DNA of 64,000 nt from a virus. A program made the translations under genes and the position numbers. The stretch lies in the IMG/VR virus record IMGVR_UViG_3300042449_002472, positions 1-64,000 of that record; one strand, given 5' to 3'. Shown here piece after piece: positions 33,362-42,196 of the stretch (the stretch's first letter is position 1; each line of letters starts with the position of its first letter). The notes under the pieces are model-generated. The model was not told the DNA's origin. It did not search any database and saw only the letters and a list, made by a program, of their open reading frames with translations.

Positions 33362-33961
33362 TTAGTCTGGTTTTTCAAAGTAAAAGCTATAACCTTCCCA
33401 TCCAGAACCATAAACGGCTCTTTTTGGTGAGTTATCATCCGAAGTATGAAATAATTTTATTCCCTTTGATGCAGTAAATTCATCTACGGATCTTTTTACA
33501 TTATAGCTTTCATCAGGTCCAGAGGCATAGTCATGACCAGCAAAAATTCCACCCTTCTTAATCTTAGGATACCAAATGTTTAAATCGTTGAGACAACCTT
33601 GATAACTGTGATTTGCATCTAAATAAATAAAATCAATATGGTTGTCATAAAACTGATTTACAGCAACATTTGACCACATTTTTAAAAATGAAACATGTTT
33701 GTGATTCTTAAAATCTTTTAAAACTTGGTGATATCTTGTAATTTGAACTTCGTTCGATAAATTACATGGGTCATTGTATCCTTCACTTTGATTTTCCCAA
33801 AAATCAATTGCAAATAACTTTTGACATGTTTTCCAAGAATCAACAATTTGCTTTGTAAAGTGACCTGCTGCAACGCCAATTTCTACTCCAATCCCATTTG
33901 GAAATTTTTTATCGATATACTCAAGTAGTTCTACTCTATTTTTAAAATTTTCACTTAACAT
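33362..33961 (-). CDS. Class I methyltransferase (Methyltransf_24 type)
   Basis: 199 aa. NGIGVEIGVAAGHFTKQIV is the SAM-binding motif I. IDFIYLDANHSYQGCLNDL and KKGGIFAGHDYA are the later strands typical of Methyltransf_24 enzymes that act on sugars or small molecules. Its start overlaps the 3' end of the upstream glycosyltransferase by 11 bp, suggesting a coupled pair that methylates what the transferase adds. Substrate unknown. Confidence 0.85.
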   Translation of the reverse strand: MLSENFKNRVELLEYIDKKFPNGIGVEIGVAAGHFTKQIVDSWKTCQKLFAIDFWENQSEGYNDPCNLSNEVQITRYHQVLKDFKNHKHVSFLKMWSNVAVNQFYDNHIDFIYLDANHSYQGCLNDLNIWYPKIKKGGIFAGHDYASGPDESYNVKRSVDEFTASKGIKLFHTSDDNSPKRAVYGSGWEGYSFYFEKPD

Positions 33962-35057
33962 AATATCTCCCGTTTGTCCAAGAATCGTTATAAATATCTA
34001 CTTTTTCTTGAATTGTTTTGCCTTTCATATCTTCTGCTAATATTTGTAAATTCCTGCCTATTTTATATTTAGGTATAATAGTTGATTTATAAGAACTTTT
34101 ATTTCGAATAAAATCATATGATTCAGAAAAATCATTGTGCCAAATGAAAGAAGACAAATGACATTTTTTGCAGATCCAGATTTGATCTTCCTCAAAAATT
34201 TCTATTTCTCCTTTTTCTATTCTATTTTTTATATCAAATCTATTTGGCTCATAAGTATATTGTGCTTTATCGCAAGCCTCACATGGCTTTTTAAATACAT
34301 GATCAGGAACAATATTAGATCTACCAGAATGTGATCCGTAATAATGATGCAATCTAAACATTTTTTTAGAAAATCTTGCACAAGTAGACCCAAATTTTCT
34401 TGCCCTTAAGCAAAAATCCTGATCTTCCCAATGCTCATTATTTGTAAATACTTCATCACAACCATTAATTTCCAACCATTCATTTCTAAAAATCATATAA
34501 TTGCCATAACAATTAAGTGGCATTAATTTCGCTGATTCATTAATTTCGCTATGTTCTGTCCAAGAGCATCCAGATTCATTTATCTTTGGAATAGAATTCC
34601 AATTAACATTATCGCTATTCATATCCCAAATGGAAATAGAATGACCCGTTTGTGGGTGAGCATCCAATACGCTCTTAGGTTCGCAATTGTGAAAATAAAA
34701 ATCGCAATTAGTGGTTGATTCGGCACAAATTTTTGTGAAGTCTGGTGTTACAAATCTCCAGCAAGACAATCTTACTATTCTATTTGATTCCGAATACACA
34801 TATGGAGCATTAAATATTGCACAGTCTAATCTTTTAGCTATATTCAAATTAGGTTTGTAAGGAACATGAATGATGTTTAATTTATAATGATTTGCATATT
34901 GCGGAATAAGATCTTTTCTTTTAGAGTAGTGAGGGTCTATAGCATAAACATCAAAATCTTTATAATTTTGTTCAGACAAGCATTTCAATTGTGCTTTAAA
35001 AAGATAATCTCCTTCAAAGAAGAAAGATGGTGTCATTCCTACTGTAAGATTTGTCAT
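33951..35057 (-). CDS. GT2-like glycosyltransferase with zinc-ribbon-like tail
   Basis: 368 aa. The N-terminal GT-A domain starts TVGMTPSFFFEGDYL and contains QNYKDFDVYAID. GCDEVFTNNEHWEDQDFCLR gives the ED-x-x-x-R acceptor-side motif. After it come two Cys pairs, PCEACDK and WICKKCHL, ~45 residues apart, which could form a zinc ribbon; that is unusual on a glycosyltransferase. It overlaps the methyltransferase 33362-33961. I infer a glycan-building role, and the Zn part may recognise the acceptor. Confidence 0.75.
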   Translation of the reverse strand: MTNLTVGMTPSFFFEGDYLFKAQLKCLSEQNYKDFDVYAIDPHYSKRKDLIPQYANHYKLNIIHVPYKPNLNIAKRLDCAIFNAPYVYSESNRIVRLSCWRFVTPDFTKICAESTTNCDFYFHNCEPKSVLDAHPQTGHSISIWDMNSDNVNWNSIPKINESGCSWTEHSEINESAKLMPLNCYGNYMIFRNEWLEINGCDEVFTNNEHWEDQDFCLRARKFGSTCARFSKKMFRLHHYYGSHSGRSNIVPDHVFKKPCEACDKAQYTYEPNRFDIKNRIEKGEIEIFEEDQIWICKKCHLSSFIWHNDFSESYDFIRNKSSYKSTIIPKYKIGRNLQILAEDMKGKTIQEKVDIYNDSWTNGRYYVK

Positions 35058-35157
35058 AATAACTTATTTATGTAGGCTAATCAAAAAAATATAATTTTTA
35101 AAAAACAAAAAAATATGATACAATAATGATAACTAATTCTTAATTGGGCAATAAAGG

Positions 35158-35829
35158 ATGTCCTTCCAAATTTATAAAAATTTGGTAAATCAAGCAACAA
35201 TGACATTTTCTGAATTTATTAAAAATGAACACAAAAAAATTCTTGGTTGGTGCGATGAAGATAAGGCACAAAAATTTTACGATATCATTACAGAATCTAA
35301 GGCAAAATTATGTGTAGAAATTGGAGTTTTTGGAGGTTCGTCTTTAATTCCACAAGCTCTTGCGATGAAAGATAATAATGATGGAATCGTAGTTGGTATC
35401 GATCCTTGGACACATGATGCTGCATTAGAAGACATGGAAAAAGATGAGAATAAAGAATGGTGGTCAAAAATAAATCTAGATGAAATTTATAAAAATTTTA
35501 CTAGCCAATTAAAATTTTATAAAGTGGATTCATTTTGTAAAATCTATAGAGATAAATCAGAAAATGTAATAAATGAATTTAAAGATGAATCTATTGATAT
35601 TTTACACATTGATGGAAATCACTGCGAAAAACTTGCCTATCAAGACTCTGTAAGTTATTTTCCAAAGGTTAAAAAAGGTGGATACATATTCTTTGATGAT
35701 ACATCTTGGAGTGAAAACGGAAAAAATATATCAACAGAAAAAGGTTTAAATTATTTATTGCAATATTGTGAAAAGGAATGTATTGTTGGAAAAGATTGTG
35801 TAATCTTAAAAAAAAATAATTACAGATAA
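35158..35829 (+). CDS. Class I methyltransferase (Methyltransf_24 type)
   Basis: 223 aa. LCVEIGVFGGSSLIPQAL is the SAM motif, GIVVGIDPWTHDA the second acidic strand, and SIDILHIDGNHCEKLAY plus KKGGYIFFDDTS the later signature. ATG 35158 has AAAGG directly adjacent. A second ATG at 35200 would start MTFSEFIKNEHKK, which looks leader-like, so either is possible. It is one of four methyltransferase-type genes between 33.3 and 38.6 kb. Substrate unknown. Confidence 0.85.
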   Translation: MSFQIYKNLVNQATMTFSEFIKNEHKKILGWCDEDKAQKFYDIITESKAKLCVEIGVFGGSSLIPQALAMKDNNDGIVVGIDPWTHDAALEDMEKDENKEWWSKINLDEIYKNFTSQLKFYKVDSFCKIYRDKSENVINEFKDESIDILHIDGNHCEKLAYQDSVSYFPKVKKGGYIFFDDTSWSENGKNISTEKGLNYLLQYCEKECIVGKDCVILKKNNYR

Positions 35830-35849
35830 GATTTTTTTGCGTTGAACAT

Positions 35850-36107
35850 TCATTCGGAAATATAAAGAACAGAATAGAAAATTTTCATTTTTTCTTCATA
35901 TCCATGACCAAGAGGATGCCACTCTTCAGAAGCTTGCATTTGAACAACTTTTTTGCACATAGCAGCATCTGGAATCCTGTTAAATTTACTTTTGCAAAAT
36001 TTTATGAAATGAGTTACTAAAACTTCCAAGGAATAAAAACAACCAAGAACAGATACTTCGTTATTCTTTTGGATGGCCAACACATATACACTTTTCTTGT
36101 TACTCAT
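35850..36107 (-). CDS. Small unknown protein
   Basis: 85 aa beginning MSNKKSVYVLAIQKNNE. It appears globular with mixed strands and helices, and contains one HPLGHGYEEK stretch. No family recognised and no leader. It stands alone between divergent neighbours. The start has no strong ribosome site. Confidence 0.55.
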   Translation of the reverse strand: MSNKKSVYVLAIQKNNEVSVLGCFYSLEVLVTHFIKFCKSKFNRIPDAAMCKKVVQMQASEEWHPLGHGYEEKMKIFYSVLYISE

Positions 36108-36185
36108 GAAACCTTATGCTTTTCATAAATTGATTGATTTTCAAAAAATAATTGTAATTTTATTGTAACATTATGTCAATGTTAA

Positions 36186-36491
36186 TTATTTGCTATTCCA
36201 AGCAGCATGACTTTCTTCTCTTCTTTTTTTCAATTCAATATCAATATAACTATTTATTTGTCGATATAAAGGCAAAGATTTGCAAGCAAGCATTAATGGA
36301 ATTGTTAATTTTTCTATTTTGACTTTATCGTTTTTCAATTTAGCTTGGACATAATCCTGCAAAATAGTTACTGGCACATTTTTAAATTGTGCTATAGTTT
36401 TGTTGATAAATTCATCATCCATAGCCCTAATTGGGTTCACATGTGGTGCAAAGTCAAACAATCCTTCAAGATACTGATAAAAAGTTTTCAT
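36186..36491 (-). CDS. Short leader-bearing cargo protein
   Basis: 101 aa starting MKTFYQYLEGLFDFAPHVNP. The first ten residues are among the closest in the window to the T4 capsid-targeting peptide (MKTYxEFIAE), with Glu at residue 9. The remainder is helical and ends with a basic KKRREESHAAWNSK. No known domain. GAGGA is 7 nt before the ATG, and a TATATATA stretch lies about 25 nt further upstream. It resembles T4 internal proteins in size. Confidence 0.65.
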   Translation of the reverse strand: MKTFYQYLEGLFDFAPHVNPIRAMDDEFINKTIAQFKNVPVTILQDYVQAKLKNDKVKIEKLTIPLMLACKSLPLYRQINSYIDIELKKRREESHAAWNSK

Positions 36492-36565
36492 TATGTTATC
36501 CTCGTTTAAATATATATAATATTTTTAACAAAAGATTTAAATCGTTTGACGCTAAATTATTGAAT

Positions 36566-37033
36566 ATGAATAAAAATTATTGGTCAATTGAATTGTTGCA
36601 TCCATACTCGCCATCTTACGAGGATGTAAATACATATAAAGACAATAGAAAAAAAGGAACTACACTTTTACTTGGATGCACTCATAAATTGTTACCATTG
36701 AGCGACTTTCAGATGGACATAGATCCTTGGTATGAAGCACCTACTGTAATTGTCAAAGATTGGGTCGATAATGATAATTTCTACAACAATATGATTGGCG
36801 ATGGAGTTTTGAACTTTACTAAAGATTTGACAGAAAAAATCATTAAAATGTCTCAAAGATATACTGAGGCTTTAATTGTTAGATCTTTCAATAAGAAATT
36901 GCCAAATATGAAAATCGCAAATTATTTCCCAACAGAAAACGACTTCGCATTGAAACCAAGTAAAATCTTAAAACATCAAGATTACAACTTTTTTATATGG
37001 AATTTTAAAAATGAATCAAATGGAAGAATCTGA
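36566..37033 (+). CDS. Methyltransferase-fold protein
   Basis: About 155 aa starting MNKNYWSIELLHPYSPSYED. GTTLLLGCTHKLLPL is a variant SAM motif I, with DIDPW as motif II, then VIVKDWVD and MIGDGVLNF. The order fits a class I methyltransferase fold, although the length is short. It opens a four-gene + strand cassette: it overlaps the CoA-ligase-like gene by 23 bp. Substrate unknown. No Shine-Dalgarno was seen before the ATG. Confidence 0.6.
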   Translation: MNKNYWSIELLHPYSPSYEDVNTYKDNRKKGTTLLLGCTHKLLPLSDFQMDIDPWYEAPTVIVKDWVDNDNFYNNMIGDGVLNFTKDLTEKIIKMSQRYTEALIVRSFNKKLPNMKIANYFPTENDFALKPSKILKHQDYNFFIWNFKNESNGRI

Positions 37034-38045
37034 TCTTAAAGTAACCTTAGAAAAATTCGAAATAGGTCAATGGTCATATAAGCCAAACTTCAACATCATT
37101 TCTAAATTTCCAATCATGAGTAAAGAATGTCTTCGAAAAGTAGAAATGAAAAAACATCTATTTACATGCAGCACATCTGGATCTACAGGAGAACCAGTAT
37201 CGGTAGAAAAAACATATGAAGATTACATCTGGTATATGGCAACTACAGTAAGAGAATTTCTTTGGCGTAAGTGGGATTTCACAAAAAATGTCGCAATAAT
37301 TAGAGGCGACAATAAAGTGGAAGATTTAGAAACTTGGGGATTACCAAAATTCATAGCACCGATACAAGGCATGACATACAAAATGAATTTCGCACCTATA
37401 AGTGTAATTCAATCTTGGTTGGAAGAAAAAAATCCACATTACATTCACTGTTATCCATCTATTTTAAAACAAATCGATTTATCAAAAGTAACAAATCTAA
37501 TTGATGTAAAAGGCACAGGAGAATTAGGCGGAACTATGTTTTCATCCGAAGAGTGTGGAACTATAGCGATACAATGTCCTGATAACAAAAACAATTATCA
37601 TGTCATGGAAAATCAAATGGTTGAAGTCGATACTGATGGTAGCATGATTATAAGTACCATGACAAACCCTTACATTAGAAGATATAAAAATGGCGATCAT
37701 ATAGAGCTTGGAGAATGCACTTGTGGAAGAACATTACAAACCATTACAAAAATAAATGGAAGGGTAAGAAATATGTTTGTGCTTCCAAATGGAGATAAAA
37801 AATGGCCATTAATTGGAAGTAGAGACTACCATAGTAGATTTGGTATAAAAAAATACAAAGCAATTCAAACATCGATTGATCAATTGGAATTGCAAATCAT
37901 ATGTGAGCCACTTGAAGAAAAAGAAAAAGAATTAAAGGATTTAATTTTAGAATGGTTACAATCGCCAATAAATATAACTATTAAATATGTTTATTCTTTT
38001 CCAAACTATAAACATGAGGAGTTTATTTCTTTGGCGGACAAATGA
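37011..38045 (+). CDS. Phenylacetate-CoA-ligase-like AMP-forming enzyme
   Basis: 344 aa. FTCSTSGSTGEPVSVEKT (53-62) is the phosphate-binding loop of adenylate-forming enzymes. DVKGTGELGGTMFSSEECG follows, then MIISTMTNPYIRRYKNGDHI, CTCGRTLQTITKINGRVRNM and a small C-terminal domain, as in PaaK/CapK. It is shorter than PaaK (~430 aa). It would activate a carboxylate with ATP and perhaps attach it to CoA or a glycan. It overlaps both neighbours (ATGA with the next), so it is one operon with methyltransferases and a sulfotransferase. Confidence 0.82.
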   Translation: MNQMEESDLKVTLEKFEIGQWSYKPNFNIISKFPIMSKECLRKVEMKKHLFTCSTSGSTGEPVSVEKTYEDYIWYMATTVREFLWRKWDFTKNVAIIRGDNKVEDLETWGLPKFIAPIQGMTYKMNFAPISVIQSWLEEKNPHYIHCYPSILKQIDLSKVTNLIDVKGTGELGGTMFSSEECGTIAIQCPDNKNNYHVMENQMVEVDTDGSMIISTMTNPYIRRYKNGDHIELGECTCGRTLQTITKINGRVRNMFVLPNGDKKWPLIGSRDYHSRFGIKKYKAIQTSIDQLELQIICEPLEEKEKELKDLILEWLQSPINITIKYVYSFPNYKHEEFISLADK

Positions 38046-38623
38046 AAAATTTTGAAGAATTATGGGATTACATTAAAGAAGACAATTTGATGGGCTATGA
38101 GAAAAGTAAAAATCTTTACGATGAATTGAAAACTACTAAAAATTTAAATGGAAACACAGCAGAAGTAGGAGTATACAAGGGAAAAACTTCAAAATTAATA
38201 CATTTATTCCATGAAGATAAAAATCATTATTGTTACGATACCTTTGAAGGTGTAGCTCTTTCAGACTCTAATATAGATTTTCATAAAAATGGAGATTTTA
38301 ATTGTTCGATAGAAAAAACGAAAGATTTCCTCGGAACCGATAATGTCATATATAAAAAAGGAATTTTCCCTTTTACTTTCAAAGAAGAAAAAGAAAAATT
38401 TATTTTTGTCCACAGTGATACTGATACTTATGCTGGGGCAAAAGCAACATTAGATTGCTTTTCTAAAATCATTGTTCATAATGGTATAATTTTATTTGAT
38501 GATTATCATTTTAAAGGCATTGAAAAAGCAATTTATGAATTTTTTCTAAAGAACAAAAATTTTTCATTTAAACAATCTCAATATCAATGCGTTCTTACCA
38601 ATAAAAATATAAAATTGATTTAA
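38042..38623 (+). CDS. TylF/MycF-type O-methyltransferase
   Basis: 193 aa. NTAEVGVYKGKTSKLI is the SAM site, YCYDTFEGVALSDS is characteristic of TylF-like macrocin O-methyltransferases, and FVHSDTDTYAGAKATLDCF plus GIILFDDYHFKGI supply the metal and catalytic region. It probably methylates a sugar hydroxyl. It overlaps the CoA-ligase-like gene by 4 bp and is followed by a sulfotransferase-like gene 30 bp away, giving a modification cassette. Confidence 0.85.
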   Translation: MKNFEELWDYIKEDNLMGYEKSKNLYDELKTTKNLNGNTAEVGVYKGKTSKLIHLFHEDKNHYCYDTFEGVALSDSNIDFHKNGDFNCSIEKTKDFLGTDNVIYKKGIFPFTFKEEKEKFIFVHSDTDTYAGAKATLDCFSKIIVHNGIILFDDYHFKGIEKAIYEFFLKNKNFSFKQSQYQCVLTNKNIKLI

Positions 38624-38653
38624 CAAATCGATGAAAATTGATATAATAATATC

Positions 38654-39379
38654 ATGAAAATAAATTTAAAATACATCATAAGTGGAACTGGTCGTTGTGG
38701 AACAGTTTATATGGCTAGATTTTTCACAGAAATTGGGATTAATTGCGGTCATGAAGCCATTTTTGATAACCATGGCCTAGACATAGCACTTAAAAGAATT
38801 AATGGTAATGCTTCAATTGAGACGAGTCATTGTTCTAGATTTGACCTACTGAGATCTAAGCCCATAGAAAATTGGTTTTCTGCAAATAACATAATGGCGG
38901 AATCAAGTTACTTGGCTGCTCCTTTTCTGAATCATTCATGTTTTTCTGATGCTAGATTAATTCATGTTGTTCGCAATCCTTTAAAAGTTTTAAGTTCTTT
39001 TTTTCTAGATGCTAAATTTTTTGATCCTAAATCTGAAGGTCAGAAGCCTTGGAATTCTTTCGTTTACAGGCATATGCCACATATTGAAATGGAAAAAACC
39101 ATAATTGAAAAAACTTGTAGGTATATCATAGATTGGAACAGGATGATCGAAAAAAGTAAAATTGAAAAAATAAAAATAAGAATTGAAGATTATCCATATG
39201 ATTCACTTGCTAACTTCCTTAGATCTAATGCAAAAATAATAAAAAACAATAAAATAAATTCTTGGAAAAATCGTGAAAAAGAGTTAACTATTTTTGATAT
39301 ACCAAAAGGAAAAACAAGAGATGAATTTGTATTCTTTATGAAAGAAAACAAATACACTGTCGATATGGTTACAATTTAA
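38654..39379 (+). CDS. Sulfotransferase-like protein
   Basis: 241 aa. ISGTGRCGTVYMARFF (10-17) is the PAPS 5'-phosphosulfate loop, and DARLIHVVRNPLKVLSSF is the 3'-phosphate-binding motif with the usual Arg-Asn-Pro. It is expected to transfer sulfate to a glycan or small-molecule hydroxyl. It closes the 36.5-39.4 kb cassette. A TATAATAATA stretch lies just before the ATG, so it could also have its own promoter. It is not closely similar to the sulfotransferase-like gene at 5807-6403. Confidence 0.8.
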   Translation: MKINLKYIISGTGRCGTVYMARFFTEIGINCGHEAIFDNHGLDIALKRINGNASIETSHCSRFDLLRSKPIENWFSANNIMAESSYLAAPFLNHSCFSDARLIHVVRNPLKVLSSFFLDAKFFDPKSEGQKPWNSFVYRHMPHIEMEKTIIEKTCRYIIDWNRMIEKSKIEKIKIRIEDYPYDSLANFLRSNAKIIKNNKINSWKNREKELTIFDIPKGKTRDEFVFFMKENKYTVDMVTI

Positions 39380-39381
39380 AA

Positions 39382-39684
39382 TTATTTCGTAATAATGATT
39401 CTATTTATTTCACTAATTTTAGACCTTAAAGATTCAACTTCGGAAATAAGATCTATATTTTCGGATTTCAAATCCATAGATTGATTTTCAATTTCAACTT
39501 GTAAATTTAATTTATCTTTTTTAAGAATTTCTATTTTTTCATATAAATCATTTATTTGAAGATTCAATCTTTCGATTTCATCGTGTAAAGACAAACTATC
39601 ACTTTTCAACTGTTCGTTTTCATTTTTTAAAGAATTAGATTTGTTGATTTTACTTTGAAAAAAGTTTTTTACTGTTGAAATCAT
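39382..39684 (-). CDS. Small coiled-coil protein
   Basis: About 100 aa starting MISTVKNFFQSKINKS. Residues ~20-95 are a heptad-rich coiled coil (LKNENEQLKSDSLSLHDEIE and on to the end). No other domain. AAAGGTGATTATT before the ATG is a good ribosome site. The stop is 3 bp from the convergent sulfotransferase stop. It could be an oligomerising structural or adaptor protein. Confidence 0.65.
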   Translation of the reverse strand: MISTVKNFFQSKINKSNSLKNENEQLKSDSLSLHDEIERLNLQINDLYEKIEILKKDKLNLQVEIENQSMDLKSENIDLISEVESLRSKISEINRIIITK

Positions 39685-39798
39685 AATAATCACCTTTTTT
39701 ATTGAAAAAATAAGATAATTTAAAGTAGTATCAAATATTTTTAATTTTTGTTAAAAAAGACATAAAGTGTAATAACTACTATTAGGTATTTTTAATAC

Positions 39799-39818
39799 AG
39801 GAGAAATATTAGTCTCCT
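39799..39818 (+). other. Short hairpin upstream of the 39867 gene
   Basis: AGGAGA at 39799-39804 pairs with TCTCCT at 39813-39818 across an 8-nt loop, followed by T-rich sequence. It may be a weak terminator or an attenuator. The AGGAGA inside the stem is not used by an obvious ORF. Confidence 0.3.
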
Positions 39819-39866
39819 TTATTTATTGTAAATTTAAATTAACATAAGTGAAATTTGAGGTATAAA

Positions 39867-40481
39867 ATGAGAATGAAGTCTTTCCATGAATATGTCGAAA
39901 TGCGTGATGATTATAATGTAGATGAAAGTATGTTTGGTGGCCTTGTTGGTGCTGCTGGTGCTGCTGCCCAAGGATTAGGCTCTGGTCTTTTGGGTGCTGG
40001 AAAAGCAGCACTAAAAGGTGCTGGGGATGTAGGAAGAGCAGCACTAAATCTTGGTGATAAGGCCATTTCTGCAACTGGACAAACTGTCATTCAAGGTGCT
40101 AAAGACTTTGCTAAAGGTACAGCAGATGCTTATAGCAAAATTGATCTAAACAGAGTAAATGATATCATCAATAAATCTACAGACCCAGCATTCAAGTTGT
40201 TTATGGGTTCAATTGTTAAAAATTACGATAAGCATTATAAGGCAGCTAAAGATCATTTAGACAAACAACAACAGACTGCACAAGCTAAGTCTGCTGGTGC
40301 AAGTAAGCCTGGACAAAATAAAGCGATTCAAAAGAGTGCAGATGATTACTTCACCAATGCAGCAAAAGGAAGACCACCTGCTGCTCGTGCCTCTGCACCT
40401 GCTCCATCCAACATTTCATTCTCTAGAGGAGTGTCAACAGGAGCAGAACAAATGCCACAACAAGGTAGAGTTGCAAGGTAA
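39867..40481 (+). CDS. Leader-bearing Ala/Gly-rich cargo protein
   Basis: 204 aa starting MRMKSFHEYVEMRDDYNVDE; the leader core is MKSFHEYVEMRD. Residues 25-70 are Ala/Gly-rich (GGLVGAAGAAAQGLGSGLLG and similar), typical of pore- or membrane-associated, or flexible, internal proteins. The C-terminus is basic and low complexity. GAGG is 6 nt from ATG 39867; the ATG at 39873 is the alternative. A strong terminator follows at 40511-40553, so it is probably a single-gene unit. Confidence 0.65.
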   Translation: MRMKSFHEYVEMRDDYNVDESMFGGLVGAAGAAAQGLGSGLLGAGKAALKGAGDVGRAALNLGDKAISATGQTVIQGAKDFAKGTADAYSKIDLNRVNDIINKSTDPAFKLFMGSIVKNYDKHYKAAKDHLDKQQQTAQAKSAGASKPGQNKAIQKSADDYFTNAAKGRPPAARASAPAPSNISFSRGVSTGAEQMPQQGRVAR

Positions 40482-40510
40482 TATTGGTAAAGAATTTAAA
40501 AACCGTTCAC

Positions 40511-40553
40511 AAAAATACACCTAAATCTACTTGTGAGATTTAGGTGTATTTTT
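40511..40553. terminator. Bidirectional intrinsic terminator
   Basis: An 18-bp perfect stem (40511-40528 with 40536-40553) has a 7-nt loop. The stem base is A-rich on one side and T-rich on the other, so it can end transcription in both directions. It lies between the convergent genes ending at 40481 (+) and 40633 (-). Confidence 0.9.
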
Positions 40554-40632
40554 TAGTTTTAAAAAAAAGCTAATTTATACCTTTTTACAAAAAAATTTCA
40601 TTGTTATCAACACAAACTTTTTTCGCTGTTAA

Positions 40633-41145
40633 TCAATGTTCAAAAACTATTCCAAATTGGTGTATTTTTTTATCATTCAATTTATCTACCCAAATACTAA
40701 AAAATTCACTTTTTTGCATCTTTCTATTGTCTTTGCTTTTATAATAAGGATCTTTAAAATAAACAAATTTTTCATCTACTTTGGTAACAATAACATAATG
40801 GCCACTATTAAATAATTTTTTATTTTTATCATTGCCCCAAGATTGAATTGGTACTAATACTGGCTTTTTTTGATTTGTAAAATCTTGCAACTTATTCAAA
40901 CTCATCTTATTATATTTATTTACCTTTAGGCCGAAATTTTTAGCTACTGCTATAATATTATCAGGGCTAGTTCCTTTGTTTTTATTTGTTTTGCACAATG
41001 AAACTAACTTTTTATATTCGATTTTTTTAATATTAAAATAAGATAAAATAGAAAAAAGAGCAGCAGGACCGCAATCATGATCATGTGATTGTTTTTTAAT
41101 TCTAATACTAATTTCTTCTTGAAGTAACCAATTTTTAAATTGCAT
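40633..41145 (-). CDS. Leader-bearing C39-type cysteine peptidase
   Basis: 170 aa starting MQFKNWLLQEEISIRIKKQS. It is followed at once by the C39 signature: Q19 oxyanion-hole Gln, HDHDCGPAAL with catalytic C25, GHYVIVTKVDEKFVYFKDPY with H116 and D132. Known C39 domains trim bacteriocin leaders after double Gly inside ABC exporters; here it is free-standing with no ABC part. As injected cargo it may cleave host peptides or other cargo. A TAAATAAG box is close to the ATG. The terminator at 40511 lies downstream. Confidence 0.82.
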   Translation of the reverse strand: MQFKNWLLQEEISIRIKKQSHDHDCGPAALFSILSYFNIKKIEYKKLVSLCKTNKNKGTSPDNIIAVAKNFGLKVNKYNKMSLNKLQDFTNQKKPVLVPIQSWGNDKNKKLFNSGHYVIVTKVDEKFVYFKDPYYKSKDNRKMQKSEFFSIWVDKLNDKKIHQFGIVFEH

Positions 41146-41206
41146 AACTTATTTAGATTTAACAAACAATTTATTCATGTTGTTAAAATAAAAAATTAAT
41201 TTACAT

Positions 41207-42130
41207 TTAAGACAATTCTTTTATTACATTTGTAAAATCGGCCAAAGGTATTTGATCTGGTGTTGTTACTGTTGATGAAATCCTATGTTTGTCCAACAGT
41301 GACAATTTTAAAAATGAAGACTTCCTTTTTTCTATAGTATTCTTAAATGCAGAAAAGAAATTAGGCACAACAAAATAAGCCTTTGCAAAATCTAATCTTT
41401 TATTTTTTGAGATGAAATAAAACTTGACGACCACAAATTCATCTTCCATTTTTACACCAGTTGGAACTATAACAAATGGTTTTTTGGGAAAATCTTTGTC
41501 TATCATTCCAGTATGTGCAATTTTAGATGGATCTAAAGTTATGTATTTTTTTACAAAATTGTTTTGTAACAAAGGTAGACTTTTCAAAAATCTTTGAATA
41601 ACCCTTTTGGTTTCCTTTGCTTCTCCAGCTATTGTATCCCAATCTTTTAAAGCTTTTTCTGATTTTTCTTTATTTTTCATTCTGTCAAAAAGATCTTTTC
41701 TAAGAAATAAGCCATATTGAACTATCGGATACATGTCTTTCATATATCTATCGTAAAATCTTTTATACATAACTTCCATATTTGGATCAGAAGACAAGAA
41801 AGAAATAAGTTCTGGTTTAAATTGATTTACAAAAGCCAATACTATCTTAACCAAGCTTGAATAAACGGCAGATGGGTTTCTACTTTTATTAGTAAGATTA
41901 TAACCGCCATAAGGATCTGTAAGATTGACATCATAACACTTCATATTTGGAAAGCCAGTTCTACTCTTTTCAGTAAAAAAGATAGTATGTTTGCCATCAT
42001 CAGAAACAAAATCTGATTTATAGCCACTTTCTCCACTTCTAGACATATAAGTATCAAATTTAACGGAAGATGTATCAGCTTTAAATGGGTCTTCTAATTC
42101 ATTTATAATTATCCAATTTTTAAATCTCAT
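41207..42130 (-). CDS. Leader-bearing cargo protein, FYxRY family
   Basis: 307 aa starting MRFKNWIIINELEDPFKAD. A central region has VKIVLAFVNQFKPELISFLS followed by MYKRFYDRYMKDMYP, then a strand-helix region. The same order, P-E-x-x-x-F-S then Y-x-R-F-Y-x-R, occurs in 51153-51770 and 52204-52962, so the three are paralogues. The fold looks GNAT-like (helix after Y-D-R) but no acetyl-CoA motif is clear. Divergent from 42197-43777 across a TATATATA-rich gap. Confidence 0.6.
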   Translation of the reverse strand: MRFKNWIIINELEDPFKADTSSVKFDTYMSRSGESGYKSDFVSDDGKHTIFFTEKSRTGFPNMKCYDVNLTDPYGGYNLTNKSRNPSAVYSSLVKIVLAFVNQFKPELISFLSSDPNMEVMYKRFYDRYMKDMYPIVQYGLFLRKDLFDRMKNKEKSEKALKDWDTIAGEAKETKRVIQRFLKSLPLLQNNFVKKYITLDPSKIAHTGMIDKDFPKKPFVIVPTGVKMEDEFVVVKFYFISKNKRLDFAKAYFVVPNFFSAFKNTIEKRKSSFLKLSLLDKHRISSTVTTPDQIPLADFTNVIKELS

Positions 42131-42196
42131 TTTTATCTTTCAATATTGTAATTCAATAATATATATATTTAGTAACTTTTATATATTGGACTAAAA

